Assembly: GCA_036245805.1 (NCBI GenBank)
Contig: BTRK01000003.1
Span: forward strand, 20,425,292-20,489,291
Direction of reading: 5' to 3'
DNA from: Pristionchus mayeri
Taxonomy: Eukaryota; Nematoda; Chromadorea; Rhabditida; Neodiplogasteridae
DNA length: 64,000 bases
In this document: one piece after another, positions 1 to 19,046 of the stretch
Position numbering within the stretch: the stretch's first letter is position 1
Layout of the letters: each line of letters opens with the position of its first letter
The notes under the pieces: model-generated
What the model was told of the DNA's origin: nothing
The model's input: only the letters and a program-made list of their open reading frames with translations
Database searches by the model: none
Position numbers and translations under genes: made by a program

Positions 1-3000
1 ACTTCTGAAACGGAATTGGCTACTTAGAATCAACACCAGATATATTTGCAAAACACGGCACAAGTTCGTTTCAGTCCTTGCTTATTCATTAGAATATCAT
101 CCAAAGATAGTTCGTCATTCGGTCGCGGACATAAAATTCACCACACACCTTGGCTCTTCCCTTGCTGATCGTGGCTGCGGCAGTCGAGCATCCCGGACTG
201 CAATCCATTGGTTAGTCGTACTCATCTACCGTACTCGTCGTGGTGTACCTACAGTACCAAATCAAAAGTAAACGACTCACTTGTCCACTTCTGCCACCAC
301 GCACAGCTCCTCGTCCTCGGGCGTGAACTCGCGAACAACTGGCTGTAGAAAGGATGCGATATTATTGTATTATTTAATCATGATGAAACGGTTCAAGCGA
401 CTGTCCCCGAACCCCTCGATTCAAATGAAACAACTGAAACTTGCAACTGCCAGGTTAGTCAATTGAATTTCTCATTACAAGTCACCCCCATCGCATTGCC
501 AAAGTGGCAAGATAGCACACGAGATGCGTATGATCCTTCCCCCTCGTACCTGAATGGGGGCGTCCATCGGCTCGTCCTCATCCTCCTTGTATCCAGGCTG
601 GTTCTGGCCGCCGACTGCCGTCGTGTCCTCGGCCTCCACGCGGACGCTAGCCTGCCAAGGGAGGAGATGCAAGGATCTCGATATGACTCGACACTCTGTA
701 TACTAGAGAAGATGGCGCTTCACAAGATCTACTAGATCGATCAACCACGTAGGCATCAATCACCAACCGAGAGTGTTCGATCGGTGACGACGGGCACGTC
801 CTCTACCATCATTATGTCGTCATCCTCCGCCTCCACCAGATTCGCCAGCTCCATCGGCATCTGGAAAATGAATTTTCTTCGTGTTAACCACTGAGAATAC
901 TCACCTCATTGTTCCTCTCTTCTTCCTCCTCCATCGCACTCCCGAACCCATTCTTCGCCTCTGCCTCCCTCTGCAAGTAAATACATTTTAGAAGTCGATC
1001 GATAATCGATCACTCACATTCACCACCGTATTCAGCATCTTCTTCATCACCTCCAATACCTCAGTCTCATCTGAAAAAAAAGATATTCTATAGACAAGTA
1101 TTGGTCTCCCTCCCTCTATCCCACAAGAAATTACGTGAAAAAAATCATTTCAAATTCATAATTCCGTAAACTGCTAACCAGAAGCGACTGGGGTGGCGCA
1201 GCTCGTCCGTCTGGGCCTTCCATTGGAGGCGGAGGGAGGGGAGGAGGCGTGCAGCGGGACGTATGCTGCTGCAGCTGCAGCCTCTCGTCGCTCCTGCTGC
1301 ACTGCAGCCGACGGGACCTCGATGATGTCGTCTGCAAACGAGAATTTAGAAGGATGAACTAAACCAGATTGAAGTGATCACTACTGTAAAGTCGAACTTT
1401 TGAAACGACAACAATCCACAGGGAACGACAAGCAATGGACCCGACTCCGCACACCCTGTGAGATCGAGAAGGATCGAACAGCAATTTGAGATAGTGTGTC
1501 AGGCACTCGTTCTTCACCATTGATCGATATGGCCTACAGTGTTCCTTACAACACCCACCATCATCGCTGAGACAGACGGGGGAGTCCTCGGTTCCTCCGT
1601 GGAATTCCTGTCGTCCCTTGAGACGGAAGGAGGCGTTCGAGACGTGTGTGAAGAGAGCTCTCATCTGCAAGTCCCCAGTTAGGGTGTCGTCTCTCGCACT
1701 TATTCACCCGATCTATCAAAGACTTCGTTCTAGTCAAATTCTCGCTGTCAGGAATCGTCAAAACCCGTTTAGTCCGTGTTCTCGTCAATACTCGAGACAC
1801 ATTCCGAAATCAACCAATCCTTTCCTCCCCCGCTCAACCGTACCTCATTGTTCAGCTCTCCATAGGCGCACAACAGCATCGTGCGGAGCTCCGCCGAATT
1901 GTCATTCTGCAACGACAAAAGGAATTTACATTTAAATGAGTTGGAAGTGAACCTTAGCGTGTCCGAACCAGTGCTTGGTCTGCTCCTCGTTCGACTTGAA
2001 CTTGATGCAGCAGATCTACAATTTCGTCGCCATGTTTTTCGCTGCTTCAACACATCTACTTTGCTAATACACATTCGTCTCTACATTTTCCTCTTCCCCG
2101 TCAGCTTAACAAAATCACTTATCAATCCCCCTCACCTTGCACACTCCGTCGCCCCTGACGTGCGTCGCCTTGAAGTGGGCGAGGAACTGCTGACGCGTCT
2201 TGAAGTCCTGCAAATCAGGGACTAACTCACCGATCCTACCGTATCCCCACAGCTACCGTAACCCCACTGACCGCGGGCGGCTTGCAGCCGGTGCAGGTCG
2301 TCTTCATCGCTGAGGGATCGCAGACGTGCGCAGAGAAGTCGTGCGTCGTCGAGAAGTAGCCAGTGCATTGAGAACACTCAAATCTGAACAAATAATCACT
2401 CTCTACTTCTTTTAATTTCTTCCAAACATTCCTATTCTTCCACCTCTATAGTCCCTCAACAGATCTTCTCTCTTTCCTTCCCTCTCCCTCACCTCCTGAG
2501 TGCATTGTAGTGGCACTTCTCCCTGTGTTCCCTCAGCTCGGCCGCATTCTCGAACGCCGGCAGATCACGACACAGTTGGCACTCAAAGCAATGATATTAG
2601 ACTGGCTTCCACTCGGCTATCAAATATTTCAGGTCGTCTCGTGATATCAAATCCTGTGATAACTGGAATGCGATAATCGATTTAATTTTTTTAATCCGCT
2701 CAACTTTTTAGCATAGAATATTCATCAATTCGTCTCATCAAACACAGTGATAACTCGGATGCACCATGTTGACGGTAGTATATTTTTCTCGGTTTTTATA
2801 TTTTTCAAAAAATGAAAATCTCACGATGTTATTGTGCTCGCACTCATACATGAGATGCTGCAGCTGACGGTTGAACATGTTGAGGTTGCAGTGAGGGCAC
2901 GGCTGCAAGCGATGCGACCATCATTGACCAGCTCATCCTCTCTCTTATTCACCACTCAGTTGCACTAAGAAAGATTACCCCCCCCCCCCCACTGTTTACG

Positions 3001-6000
3001 GACTAATCAGATCGAGTAAACAAAAAGTGTACTCACGACGAATCCGGGTCGCGTCTCTCTGGCCTGGCAGTGCTTCGTCTTGATGTGGTTCACGATGGCG
3101 GGCACTTGGCCGAGGGAGGCAGACGAGAGACGGGGACACAGCCAGCAGAAGTACATGCTGCAACCAGAGATTACGGTAGAACTAATTGGTTATCATAAAC
3201 TGATCATCGGTAGTCTACAATCACTGACAATTCCGGGTGCAGCTTGAGGTGAATCTGCAGCTTTCCCTGGTCAGGCAGCATTAGTCCGCACGCGTAACAC
3301 TGCACGTAGCCTCGCTGCAACCAGGGAGGTTAGGGCGATGTAATTAACAAAACACTTTAAATGATGTCAACTCGCCTTCTCGGCGACTTCTTTAGGCGGT
3401 ACGTAGTACTTGAATCGTAGTCTCTCCACCTCCGGTTCCTTCCCCACAGCCGGAGCCACGTCCATCATCCTCATCGTGGTCATCAACTGAAATCGCACTC
3501 CTTCCCCTACCTTCCTCTATTTACCACCTCGCAGAGCCTATTCGGAAAATCACACCTAGATGTATCCACCCTCTTGTTCATTAGAACAGCACAAAGAATT
3601 GTGAAGCATTGGCAAAACGCTAAACTTCCACTATGAATTCTACATTAACATCGCATCTACGACCGTAATCCCGAAAGAGAAAAAAAGAATACCGTACCCG
3701 TCCTGTTCCGTCGAATTCGAGTGCGGCGAGATGGAAGTCCATGAGATGCATGTGCATGTCCACCATGGGGAATGCAACCGAGCAGTAGGGACACCTCGTC
3801 TTCACGTGCGGCAGTCGAGGGTCGGGGTGGTGCAGCTGGTTGTTGCGGGCTGCAGAGAGAACAGGGTCAGGGAATGAAAGAAATAAATAAAAAAATGTCG
3901 CCCGGCACATTACAGGTTTCACCATCACTACAGCATCGATTCTCGCAATCTACTCCCCCCTCCCACTCACTGATTCTGCATCCCCTGGCGTGTCTCTTCG
4001 CCTCCTCCTCGAAGACAAAGATGGCCGTGCAGTGGCCACAGGTGTGGAAGTGGCAGCGGAGGAGATGTGCCTGAGAGGGAACCATGATATGGTAGGAATG
4101 AGATGTGGGATGGAGTGCTCACCTTGAGGAGTTCCTGCTCGTAGGAGGTGGTGTTGGTGGTGCAGACTTGGCAGGTGAGGTACACCTTCCCTCCCTCCAC
4201 GTGCGATTGACGCACCAACTGCAACCAGCCATTACTAGAATATTAGAACACATAAAAGTTACAGTTCACGCCAATATCAATATGGGATAGCTACCGTACC
4301 CTCTTGGGTTCGACGGGGATTCTGTTGACGAGTGGAGATGGATGATTCATCGCTCTGCTCACCGTGTGCAGTGGACGACCGAGCGGCGTCGAATTTCTGA
4401 AGGACGTCCATTTCACTCAGCCAAATAAATGGATATCTGCTAACCCCATCATCCTGTTCTGCGGCTGCATTCTCTGCTGCTGCATCTGCAGCGACTGCTC
4501 CAGGGACGTGTACCGAACCTGCGGCGCTGCAAGAAGAGCACGTTAATTTTTATTAAAAAATATATCCCATCATATGATTGCAGAATATATGTGTTCTTGC
4601 CCGCAGGTTTCTCGTTTCACTCCACCCACTAACCACTGCGATTGAAGTTGGTGGTGTCTGTTCTGAATGGCGGTCGATGGCCCTGCACCTGAGTGAATCC
4701 GCCACGAGGAGGCGCCAGAATGACGCGAGGCTGCGCCTGCAATCGAATAGCTCATTCCCGTTTCACTGATTGATCAACTATAGGAGATTCGCCCTTATTT
4801 GATTCACACTTGTGAGACAAGAATACTGCTAATGTGTCTAGTATTGAACACTTGCTTAAACACCTGGTCCATCCCAATCCGATCCCTCCTTCCTCCCTCA
4901 TTTTCGCCCTCTTCCTCCACTGGGAGAGGGGGGATGAGAGGAGAGCGGATGGGACCAAAAAAGAATCCAAATCTGTTCCAACATCTCTGCATCCCACCTG
5001 CTGCTGTCTCTCCAACTCGACGAACTGCTGCAGACTCTTGTACAGCACGATGGGGCAATTCTCCCTCGTGAGAAGGATGGCAGGCCACGACTTGTCCAGC
5101 ACGTTCACGTCCGACACCTGCGGACGCTGCAAGGGGGGGGGGTTAGATTAGTGTCTATCTCACAACAAACCTATCTTCTCGGACAGATCGAGTGCCTATA
5201 GGAGATCAACTCAATAGCTGATTCCACTCCCCTCCTCCCTTCCTCGACTCACCCTCTGAGCCAGCATTCCACTGGGCAGCATTCCCAACTTCGCGTCGAT
5301 CTTCTTCGCCAGTCGAGTGCGAATGTCGAACTTGAGCGCCACCACATTAGTCACGCCTGCAAAGTATTTGTTCGTTCTTCCACTATCGATACATCCAAAG
5401 ATAGTTCGCATTTGATGTTACAAAAGTGATATATAAAAATAATAAGTGAAAAAAGACAAAGAGACTGACTTTCGTTGGGTACTCGCTGGTACTTGACGAA
5501 GATCCCGTGTACGGTCATGATGTGCACTCGGAGACCCGTGATGGAGCAGAGCCAGAAGGCGCAGTGAGGACAGGGCAGACAGTGGTCAGAGGGAGCAGCA
5601 GCGAACGAGTACAGTTGGAACATCTAAAGAGAGAAGGGATTGGTAGACTGAACGTGCCATTGAGGCAAACCTAATGTCCGATCAACTTAGAGGAATTGCG
5701 AAACACTAAACGGAATGTTTGGTGAAAGTTGGAACCAATTTACGATTTCAGCAAAGGCCTTTCCTGTTTCAGGCAGAATGATAATGTGGAGATTTGTTGA
5801 TTAACAAAATAATAATCAGAGTGGTACATACGTTCTCATTGAGGATGGGGTTCTCCTCGAGCTCGCCCTCGTCCATCGCACACTTGTTCGGAGACTGAAA
5901 CAAGACAATTATCGTTGCAAAATAGTTTCAAACTAATCAATACTCTCCAGTATAGCAATTCCTGACACTGCCCAATTCGTATATTAGATGGAACATGAAA

Positions 6001-9000
6001 TCAACTCACCCCATCGGGTCCCTTCATCTTCAGATGGTCGTAAGCCTGCTCGCCCTTGAGAATCGAGTCGCACTCGCAGCAGTAGAAGACACTACAATGG
6101 GCACTTGCTACAGGTGAAACGACATCTACCGAACACTCCGAGTGCGATGGAGTAACACGAATTCGATCCATGCAGCACTATTTCGAAAAACAATATCACC
6201 ATCTCATATTCACATATTCTCCATGACAATAAAGTTAAAAAACAATGTAAAAACTTCCTCACTTGTCATTGAGCAGGAATCCGCTGAGGATGTCCATGTC
6301 CTGCAGCAGGAGCTCCACGTCCACCGTCGGAATCCGCACGATCGACGGAGTCAACTGAAGAAGAAGGGTTGCACTTTAGGTCGCACCATTAACAAGAACA
6401 AACAACAAGGCTCTGATAATGCGGTGATAACTGCCACTCACGTCGACCTCGATCTCCCTGGGTGGTCCTCCCAACTTCTTGCCCTCCGCACTCTCCCAGT
6501 ACTCCATCCACTCGCGGAACTTGATCGCCTCCGAGTCGCGTAACCACGTCGGATCCTGATCAGGGAGGGAATGATTGCAATACATCATTTCATTATCGTT
6601 TGTCTTGTGATAAATCACTTCCAGAACCCATGAAAGGCGAATGAAACAGCAAAACTCACATCGAATGCGCCCATTCCCTCGTACTCTCCGTACTTGTTCA
6701 TCAGCTGAAATTGGATCATTTTACGTTCTATTTCACCCAGAATTCATTCAAAGTAATAATCCATCTGCCCACACCTTCTCTCTGATTTTTCTCGCCATGC
6801 TCGACTCCTCCTCGAGCTCCGGATTCTCGTAACCTGAATTCAACAGTTTTTAGCAAGTTCTCAATGGACTGTAGGTGTAATGTTCCACTGCTTGCTCTCC
6901 CCTCACCCTTATCGATGGTCGGCAGTCCGTCCTTCTTCCTCTTTCTGATCAATCTCGCCTTCATCTCGCTCACGTCCTCCATCGGCTCCACCTGACAAAC
7001 CAATTCTGTTCAATGGAACATCCGAGCCTACACTTGGCACTCTTACCACTTCCACAAGGCAAGTGCTCATCTTCTTTTTTTCAAAAATATGTTTTGGTCT
7101 ATCTCTCTCTTCTTCTCACCAGATCGAGTCCTGAATTGGCGGGCACTCCTCCAATCAGTCCTCCCACTGCGATGTTGTCGCCCTTCGTACGCAACTTCCA
7201 GCCGGAACGAGGCGCGCAGCTAGAATGAGAAAGATGACGTCATTCAATCGTCGATTACTACGTTGATGGATTGAATCGATTAGCACTTGCAGCTAATCAA
7301 ACGATGAATATCTCACCTCAGATTGGTGGGCGGGGGGAAGATGCGAGCCGTGTTCGTCAGATAGTCAGCGAAGTACGACGAATTGTCGTGGATGTGACAC
7401 ATCTGGTGCTGCCTGAAAGGAGATATCTACTTTATTGCATTATTGATTTTTTAAACGCCGGGACCTAATCATAAACGTTGCATGAGTCTTCACTCTTACA
7501 CTAACTCACTGCAGCAAAGAATTACCTAGTTTGAATATACTTGTTCATTTCAGAGTTCCCTGAACACCGTATCAATCAATATCTCGTACTTGAGTAGGTA
7601 TTCCGTCGTCGTCTTCGCATCGCACACCTCGCAGACGAGCGCCATGTCCTTGTGCTCCTGCAAAATTATGAAATAATTTAAAATTCTATTTTCAGTATGT
7701 TTAAATTCCTGAGAAATACGGTCAAATGGTGGGTTGTTATCCTCAGCTAATCTCCTTCTTCTCACCTTGGCATAGTGCTCATTGGCAGTCATGGGGTCGC
7801 GGAACGTCACCTCCGGGCCGCAGTGCACGCACGGCGCCTCAAAACAACCAGATTTTGATTTCAAAAATTGTCGAGCAAATACTGGGGATCTATCCATGCT
7901 CGCGCTCTAGATCACACACTGCAACTCTTACTCACCTGTGGATCTCCTCCTGCCATCGAAGTCACCGCGAAGCGAATCGAGCTAACCTGCAACGAAGAAT
8001 TAATTAAGAAAATAAACTCAGTATACGATTCACTCACCTCATGAGTCGGCTTGCCAGGGAAGTAGACGATCATGGTTAGAAGCCCGTCGTTGTTGTGGTT
8101 GGACTGCAAGAACGATCGTAAACCATTTCCGACCCGCATATTTTCGGCATCTTGAACACCCGTGAACGAGATTCTTCACACTAGTCCCTACTGATTTATT
8201 CTACACCAATTTCTGGAACTCAACAGAGTACAAAAAATAAAAATCCATCAAACATACGAAGAATGTCTTGAGGTAGCTCATGGTGGCCTCTTCATTGGCG
8301 TTCCAGTCCCTCCTACTCAGTGGCTTGTACCACCCACAGTCCGAGCAGCACAGCAGCATCCGGCAGCACGTCATCAACAGCTGCACGAACAAATAATTAC
8401 AAGCTCACGGGTAAAATTAGCGCATCCCCTATTCACAAATCGGGGAAATATACGATTTACTCACAAAATTAGGCAGCTTTTCTTGATCTACGTAAAATTT
8501 CGATAAAAGATCAAGAATAGTGAAAGGAATGAGAAGTGTAAGGGGCTGATGCAACTAATTGTGATGTCATTCCTTGCTTCTCCTGTCTACCTTTCCGGTG
8601 GTTGGTCCAGTGAGTATCCTCGATGCATTCCACGCCACCCAATCCTCGCAGTCAGAGTGACCAGACATCAGCTCGTCCGGCTGAACAGAATGGGGTGAAT
8701 TGACTATGATGAAGGCCGAAAGGATGAGGATGATCACACAAAATTACTCAGCACTTACTATCTTCATTTTAGAAGGTTGTCATAAGCTAAAACAGCAAAA
8801 AGACATTGAACTATGATCAAAACAATCTCAAAAGTGCCTACCGTGCAGAACATGGTTCCGCAGAAGTGGCAGGCGTATCCGTGCACTTGCCAGTGGTAGT
8901 GGAAGAAGTGCTCCTGTAATCACCCAAGTTACTCCACTTCCTCCTTTCATATTCCCTTGTACCAATGCAGCTAATCATCCCTTAACACGGTGATTTCATC

Positions 9001-11624
9001 TCACTGCATTCGCCCTAGAGCCAGGAGAGGTTCAATGTACTCTACTCCAACCCTCCCCCTCACCTGCATGTCCTTGATGGTGGCGAGCTTGCACGGCTCT
9101 GCAGCCTCGTCCTTCTCGCAGAGTGGACACGAGACGACCGTATCAATCTCGTCCAGCAGACTCAGCCTCTCCGCCCGCATATCCTCCCACTTCTCCTCCA
9201 ATTGGGAAGTTACACCACCCCCTCCTTTCCCGTTTCATCAACTACGCATCATCTCGTCGCTCACCTCCTCAAGCAGTCTCTTCGCAGTCACATTCCGGAT
9301 GGGTACTTCGTTGCCGTCGGTCGCAGCCCGATCGTCCACCGCTGAAATAGATGTAATCTCCAAACAATCTAGAACCAAAGAATGAAACAGAGAAACACCA
9401 ACGTTTCGCCGTGTTTCGGTCGTTGTAGACGGCGGATCTCGCGTGCTGCTCCCACTTCCGACGAGTCGCGAACGACAGCGAGTTCCACTGAAGCAGAGAA
9501 CCATCGTTGCCATTATAAAGTAAAGTGAGTAAAGTGAGGGAGCGAGGGAAAGCGAGAGACCCCACTCATTTGCCGCACTCACTCACTTTTCTACGACCTC
9601 CATTATTATCTCTAGCCTAGCACTCACCCAGAATCGGAGCGCCTGGGCGATCTGCATGTTGTCGGGCATGTCCTCGCTCAGCACGAACAACTTGTCGCAG
9701 ATGTCACTGCAAACAAATAGACTGTAGCTTCGATTCGACTTATGCCAAAGATGTTGTGCAGACACAAATCAACGAGTACCAACGATTGCCCAGACTGGTG
9801 GACTATTAATAGCCGAATCATAGAGAATGGTGACTGACTAGATGGCGACGCAGGCAGCCAGATTGACGTTCTTGAGGAACTCGGTGAATCCCGCCGAGCA
9901 CGTGATCTTCCCGAAGATCGAACTGATCTGAATGAGGATAATGGTAAACTCAATCAATATTTCTAATAATAATTTAGCACTTTCTGTAAGTGGCCACTCA
10001 CTGATTCGGGTATGGTGCTACTCGCGGGTTCTGCTCCAGGGATGGGAGCGATCTGTTCGAGGCACTTCTCGAACAACTGAATGGCAATGTATAAAGTGGG
10101 GAACAGGTTTCTCACTAGTCTTCAGAGAAACAAGACGTGTTAGATGTAGAAAAAAATTAAATGCTTCGAGCTCAAATGGGACGTACTCCTTTCCTGAGGT
10201 CGGGGAAGATGCGCAGCTTGGCCTGCATGGGGTGCTCGATGTCTCTCCACTGCTGCCGCCACTTCTCATGCTGGGCCTTCTCCTCAAAAGTTCAACTTCA
10301 TTTTTCAGTTTTTTTTTGGTCAGGCTGAATCTACATCATAGAGCGAATGTTTCTACACTCAATCGATATCTGCAAACGATACCTCTTTAGTCAATTTGGT
10401 TTCCATCAACGCTGCAGGCTTGTTGTATGTGATCGGGTACGGTCGATCCGGTCCAGTGTACGCCTTGAACCGAGCGGGACCACCGCTTCCCATTGCAACT
10501 TTCCGCTTGCCCTGAAAACACAATGTATTCAAGAAGTATTAAAGAAAAAAATAGGAAATACTAATGATCGTGCAAATCATGCTTAGGGCCAAAGCTAACT
10601 TAGACTTAGTTTCATTAGGCTCCGGAAGCGATGGCGCTGTAGCTATCACAATAAAAGACGAGTTTGGAAAAGTACTATACTAGTAGCTGTCCGCACCCTT
10701 ACAATTGATAAATAACTGACCATTGGCTGCTTCCGCTTTGCGCTATTCGAAGAGAAGGACTCTTCTGAGAAGAGTGCCGGTCGCTTGCGAGTACGCATCT
10801 CTCGACGCTGAATGAAACATCACTACTTCTCACTAATATGAACGCCTTTTGTATCTTGATAATCACTGTCGGCTAGTGTACCAATAATAGTATTCACTAT
10901 GAGGCTACTAGACCAGATACGATCCCCTGGGCTCCGTGCTATCATAATAGTTTTAGCAATCACTCGTGGCGAAACATGTTTAGGCGCACTCCCTCTCCGA
11001 CCGATTTTGCAATCTGGTCACATACACAGACCCAGCGCTTTATATATAGTTATAAATACTGGATATTGCAATTACCTGTGAGATTGAGAGCGCCTCGGTC
11101 TCCTCGTCCCAATCGTCATCTTCATCCGATCCCCTCTTCCGTCTCTTGGTCGCTCCTCCGTCTGACGCCCCCTCATCACTGTCCGACTTCACTGGCGAAG
11201 GTGACTGCAATTGTGAGTTGAATATTTTGATCGTAATGAGGGAGAACAAGCTCGAACATAAGAAAAACAAACCCTCTTGTGACTTGAGCTGACAGAGGAT
11301 GTAGAGGCTTTCGGATACTTGCGAGGGCGCCCTCTTCTCTGACAAATAGAAAATACATAGTGCATAAAAAATCGATATCGGAACAAAATATTCCACTTTA
11401 AAATTTGAATTTACAAAGTTTCCTGGAGAGAACTCGCAGGGCATACAGTAAGTGAGGTCACGTCAATAATTAGTAATTGAATAGCTCACTTTTCCACCTC
11501 TTCCCATCGAATCACCGAGAGCATCCAGCGCCGAACGCACGTAAGACTGAGAAAAAATATATCTTTGATAATTTTCAGTCGAAAATACCTTATCGTCTTC
11601 CTTGTCGTCAAAATCGCTATCCAT
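1..11624 (-). CDS. Large multi-zinc-finger nuclear protein, 3' end beyond window
   Basis: Reading leftwards on the minus strand, dozens of small exons join in one open frame. The first codon is taken as the ATG at 11624 (MDSDFDDKEDDK, exon 11624-11589, next exon 11546-11490). An acceptor-like TTTTTCAG lies just upstream. The N-terminus is acidic and has an AT-hook-like RRGRPRKYP (about 11320), then basic and acidic stretches. From about 9150 leftwards there are roughly fourteen Cys-x2-Cys...His-x3-5-His units, for example near 9120-8860, 7840-7770, 6090-6010, 5585-5500, 4180-3975, 3800-3715, 3310-3070, 2905-2830 and 2590-1950. The last visible exons are acidic. An acceptor at positions 6-10 (minus strand) shows that the gene continues past the left edge. 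Finger spacing is irregular, unlike tandem KRAB/SP-type arrays. AT-hook plus fingers suggests a chromatin or DNA-binding role (inference). I do not recognise the family, and exon borders other than the first two were not all fixed. It could conceivably be more than one gene. Confidence 0.7.
2978..2990. repeat. Homopolymer C13 tract
   Basis: Thirteen consecutive C in an intron of the multi-finger gene. Confidence 0.95.
5133..5142. repeat. Homopolymer G10 tract
   Basis: Ten consecutive G (plus strand) directly beside an exon border of the multi-finger gene. On the coding strand it is a C run just before an acceptor. Confidence 0.95.
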
Positions 11625-12024
11625 TCTTAGAACTTGAAGGCTCAATTTACGAAGCTGAAAAAGAATGGAGTTACAATATAGTTAGCACACTGAATTAAAT
11701 TGCAATCGCGAAGGAGCATCACGTCGTAAAATGCGCGAAAACAAAAATTCATTCAAACGGATTAGAAACGCGACGACGCGACCGCAACGCGTGAGAATTA
11801 TGGTGTATGTACGCGTTAGAATACGGTAGTTGTGCGTATGTGACGAAATAGAAGTGATGTACTGTAGGCGACTTTTGACATTCTTTTGACGTCAATAAAA
11901 AATTTCATCAATTTTTCATTTTTTTAATATAGCAATGTTCCTAGATCATACTCTACGCTTAGAAATCAACTAATGCAGAATATGCGGATCGGTTGAAAAT
12001 GTGGTCTCGATCACCTCTGGAATG

Positions 12025-12062
12025 TTTCCCAGTGGCATTCCTGCCGGGATGCCACTGGGAAA
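12025..12062. repeat. Perfect 14-bp inverted repeat (hairpin)
   Basis: Arms TTTCCCAGTGGCAT (12025-12038) and ATGCCACTGGGAAA (12049-12062) are exact reverse complements around a 10-nt loop. Related CCCACTGG/CCAGTGGG words follow to about 12530 and recur in an rcq-5 intron at 16170-16375. Confidence 0.85.
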
Positions 12063-12509
12063 TTTCACGGTCATCCCGTCGTCTGGGTTACCTCAGTCTT
12101 CCCACTGGCAAACCTTGTTTGACTGTCGTCCCACTGTGAAAACCTACTGTAATCCCACTTGGAAAATTTCCAGTTTCATCCCACTAGGAAACCAACAGTA
12201 ATCACATTTTGATGGAAAATTTGAGAGACGATACTAGGTCGTATGATCACCGAAGGATGATAATCTTCCAGAACAACCAAAAAATGGACTCTTCTGTAGA
12301 GCCTTCACGGGAACATTTTTTTACATTTTGGGAACCTATTGTGAGCATGCTGGGGGGAAGGGTACTATTTTTGGTTAACATCCGGAAGGCAACCATCTGA
12401 CGATCTAGTGCCGGGAAGACACTGCCATCATGACAGTGACATGTCTGGGGTAAGGCTTCTGAATTTCCCAGCGACCAGCCTGGATCCCACTGGAAACTTT
12501 TTTCCAGTG

Positions 12510-12522
12510 CCCCCCCCCCCCC
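12510..12522. repeat. Homopolymer C13 tract
   Basis: Thirteen consecutive C on the plus strand. It is one of several long G/C homopolymers in the window (see findings). Confidence 0.95.
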
Positions 12523-13825
12523 ATCACTGTTTTCTCAAATCGAGGAGGGTTGGAGGGATTGAGACGATCATCAAAAATGAAAATTTGGATAAAATTAGGC
12601 AAACCCCCTTTTTGTAGTCCTACCACATAATTTTATCTATCTTGGGTGCTAACTCTCCATGTGAAAATTCGGCACCAAATGGTGTAGTGAAAATATTGGT
12701 TTTCGCAAGATCCAGTAAGTTTTGTATAGAAACCCAAATAAAATGATAAATTAAATACAAAGCCCTGCGAAGAACATTATATATTTTTTAAAGTTCACAT
12801 TTAACAACAAATAGTGTAAAAAATAATATATAAAACAAATTTGTTCGAAATATTCAAAGAAAACTAAAATCAAAACCCGGAGATTGAATACGCGACGCCG
12901 ACCGCAACGCCTATTGAAAAAATTCGCGCGTTTGAAAGTCCCGAACAGAAATGGCTGGATACTGTATGTGTGGTGTATGACGAAATAACAGAAGACTACG
13001 GTATTTAAAGTCAATTCGCAATGCAAGCATACGGTATCATGAAAAAATACGTAGATCCTGAATTAATAATTACTATGCAAATCGATATTTTTCTAGTCTG
13101 TTATATAAGTTATTTAAAAAATTGAAGTTCATTTTTGTCGTGTTTTTTCAACGAAAACGCAGACTAGAACAAAAATAGACAAATTAAAAATTTCGAAAAA
13201 TCTATAAAAAAAATGTCGAAAGAAAAAAAGGGGACTCCATTTGAGCACTTTCTGCTACTTGATAAAAATAAATTTTTATATCAAAATGTTCCTCGTTGTT
13301 TAAAATGTGGAATGGAAAAAAGAACGGAAAAAACCGACAAGTGGGAAGAAAGATATTCAACAATTTCGCAACCCGTAAAATGCAGAAACAAGATGTGCAT
13401 GTTATCCGTACACTTTCATCATACGACGCGTGCCTGTTGCGTCGCGGTTTCGTTGAGAGTCTGACCCAATCTTCTCTCCACTGCGGCGCACACCGTACTC
13501 TTCCCCCTCTCTCTCACTTTCACCCTTTCTCTTACCACACACCCTGCTTCTCTAACTGGGCGAGTGCATTCCTCCCAGATGACAACCACTCTTTCTCGTT
13601 TTCCCGCCAACGCGGGAAATAGTGTGCAAAGGGATTTCGCAACGCGTGCAATCCACGTGATAAAATCGATTTATCGATGCATATTATTACCCAACACAAA
13701 TAAAATCCAGTTTATGACTGGTTATTATAATCACATTTGCGAGACAGAGTATACACGTGACCAAGTGAAGGAAAAACATAAACAACTACATTCAACCGGG
13801 TCTACTTCAAACAATTAAATCGATA

Positions 13826-19046
<5,221 letters not shown>

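Larger units (their letters stand above)
11625..13825. other. Intergenic spacer with hairpin repeats and a C tract
   Basis: This 2.2-kb spacer lies between the start of the multi-finger gene and the end of rcq-5. It holds CG-rich blocks upstream of the finger gene (about 11760-11870), a perfect 14-bp inverted repeat at 12025-12062, several more CCCAGTGG-type words to 12530, a run of 13 C at 12510-12522, and AT-rich sequence from 12700. A block near 12890-12985 partly repeats the promoter-proximal block near 11760-11870. Short open frames occur (for example from 13213), but none has splice partners or recognisable homology. Confidence 0.6.

Noticed and set aside
9400..9500. HMG-box-like segment (WNSLSFATRRKWEQHARSA) in the multi-finger gene
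   Set aside because: It resembles the third helix of an HMG box, but the preceding helices cannot be matched with confidence.
13213..13464. Open frame with CLKCG and CRNKMC motifs
   Set aside because: Cys pairs looked finger-like, but there is no acceptor, partner exon or known family, and the tail becomes arbitrary. Too weak to call a gene or pseudogene.
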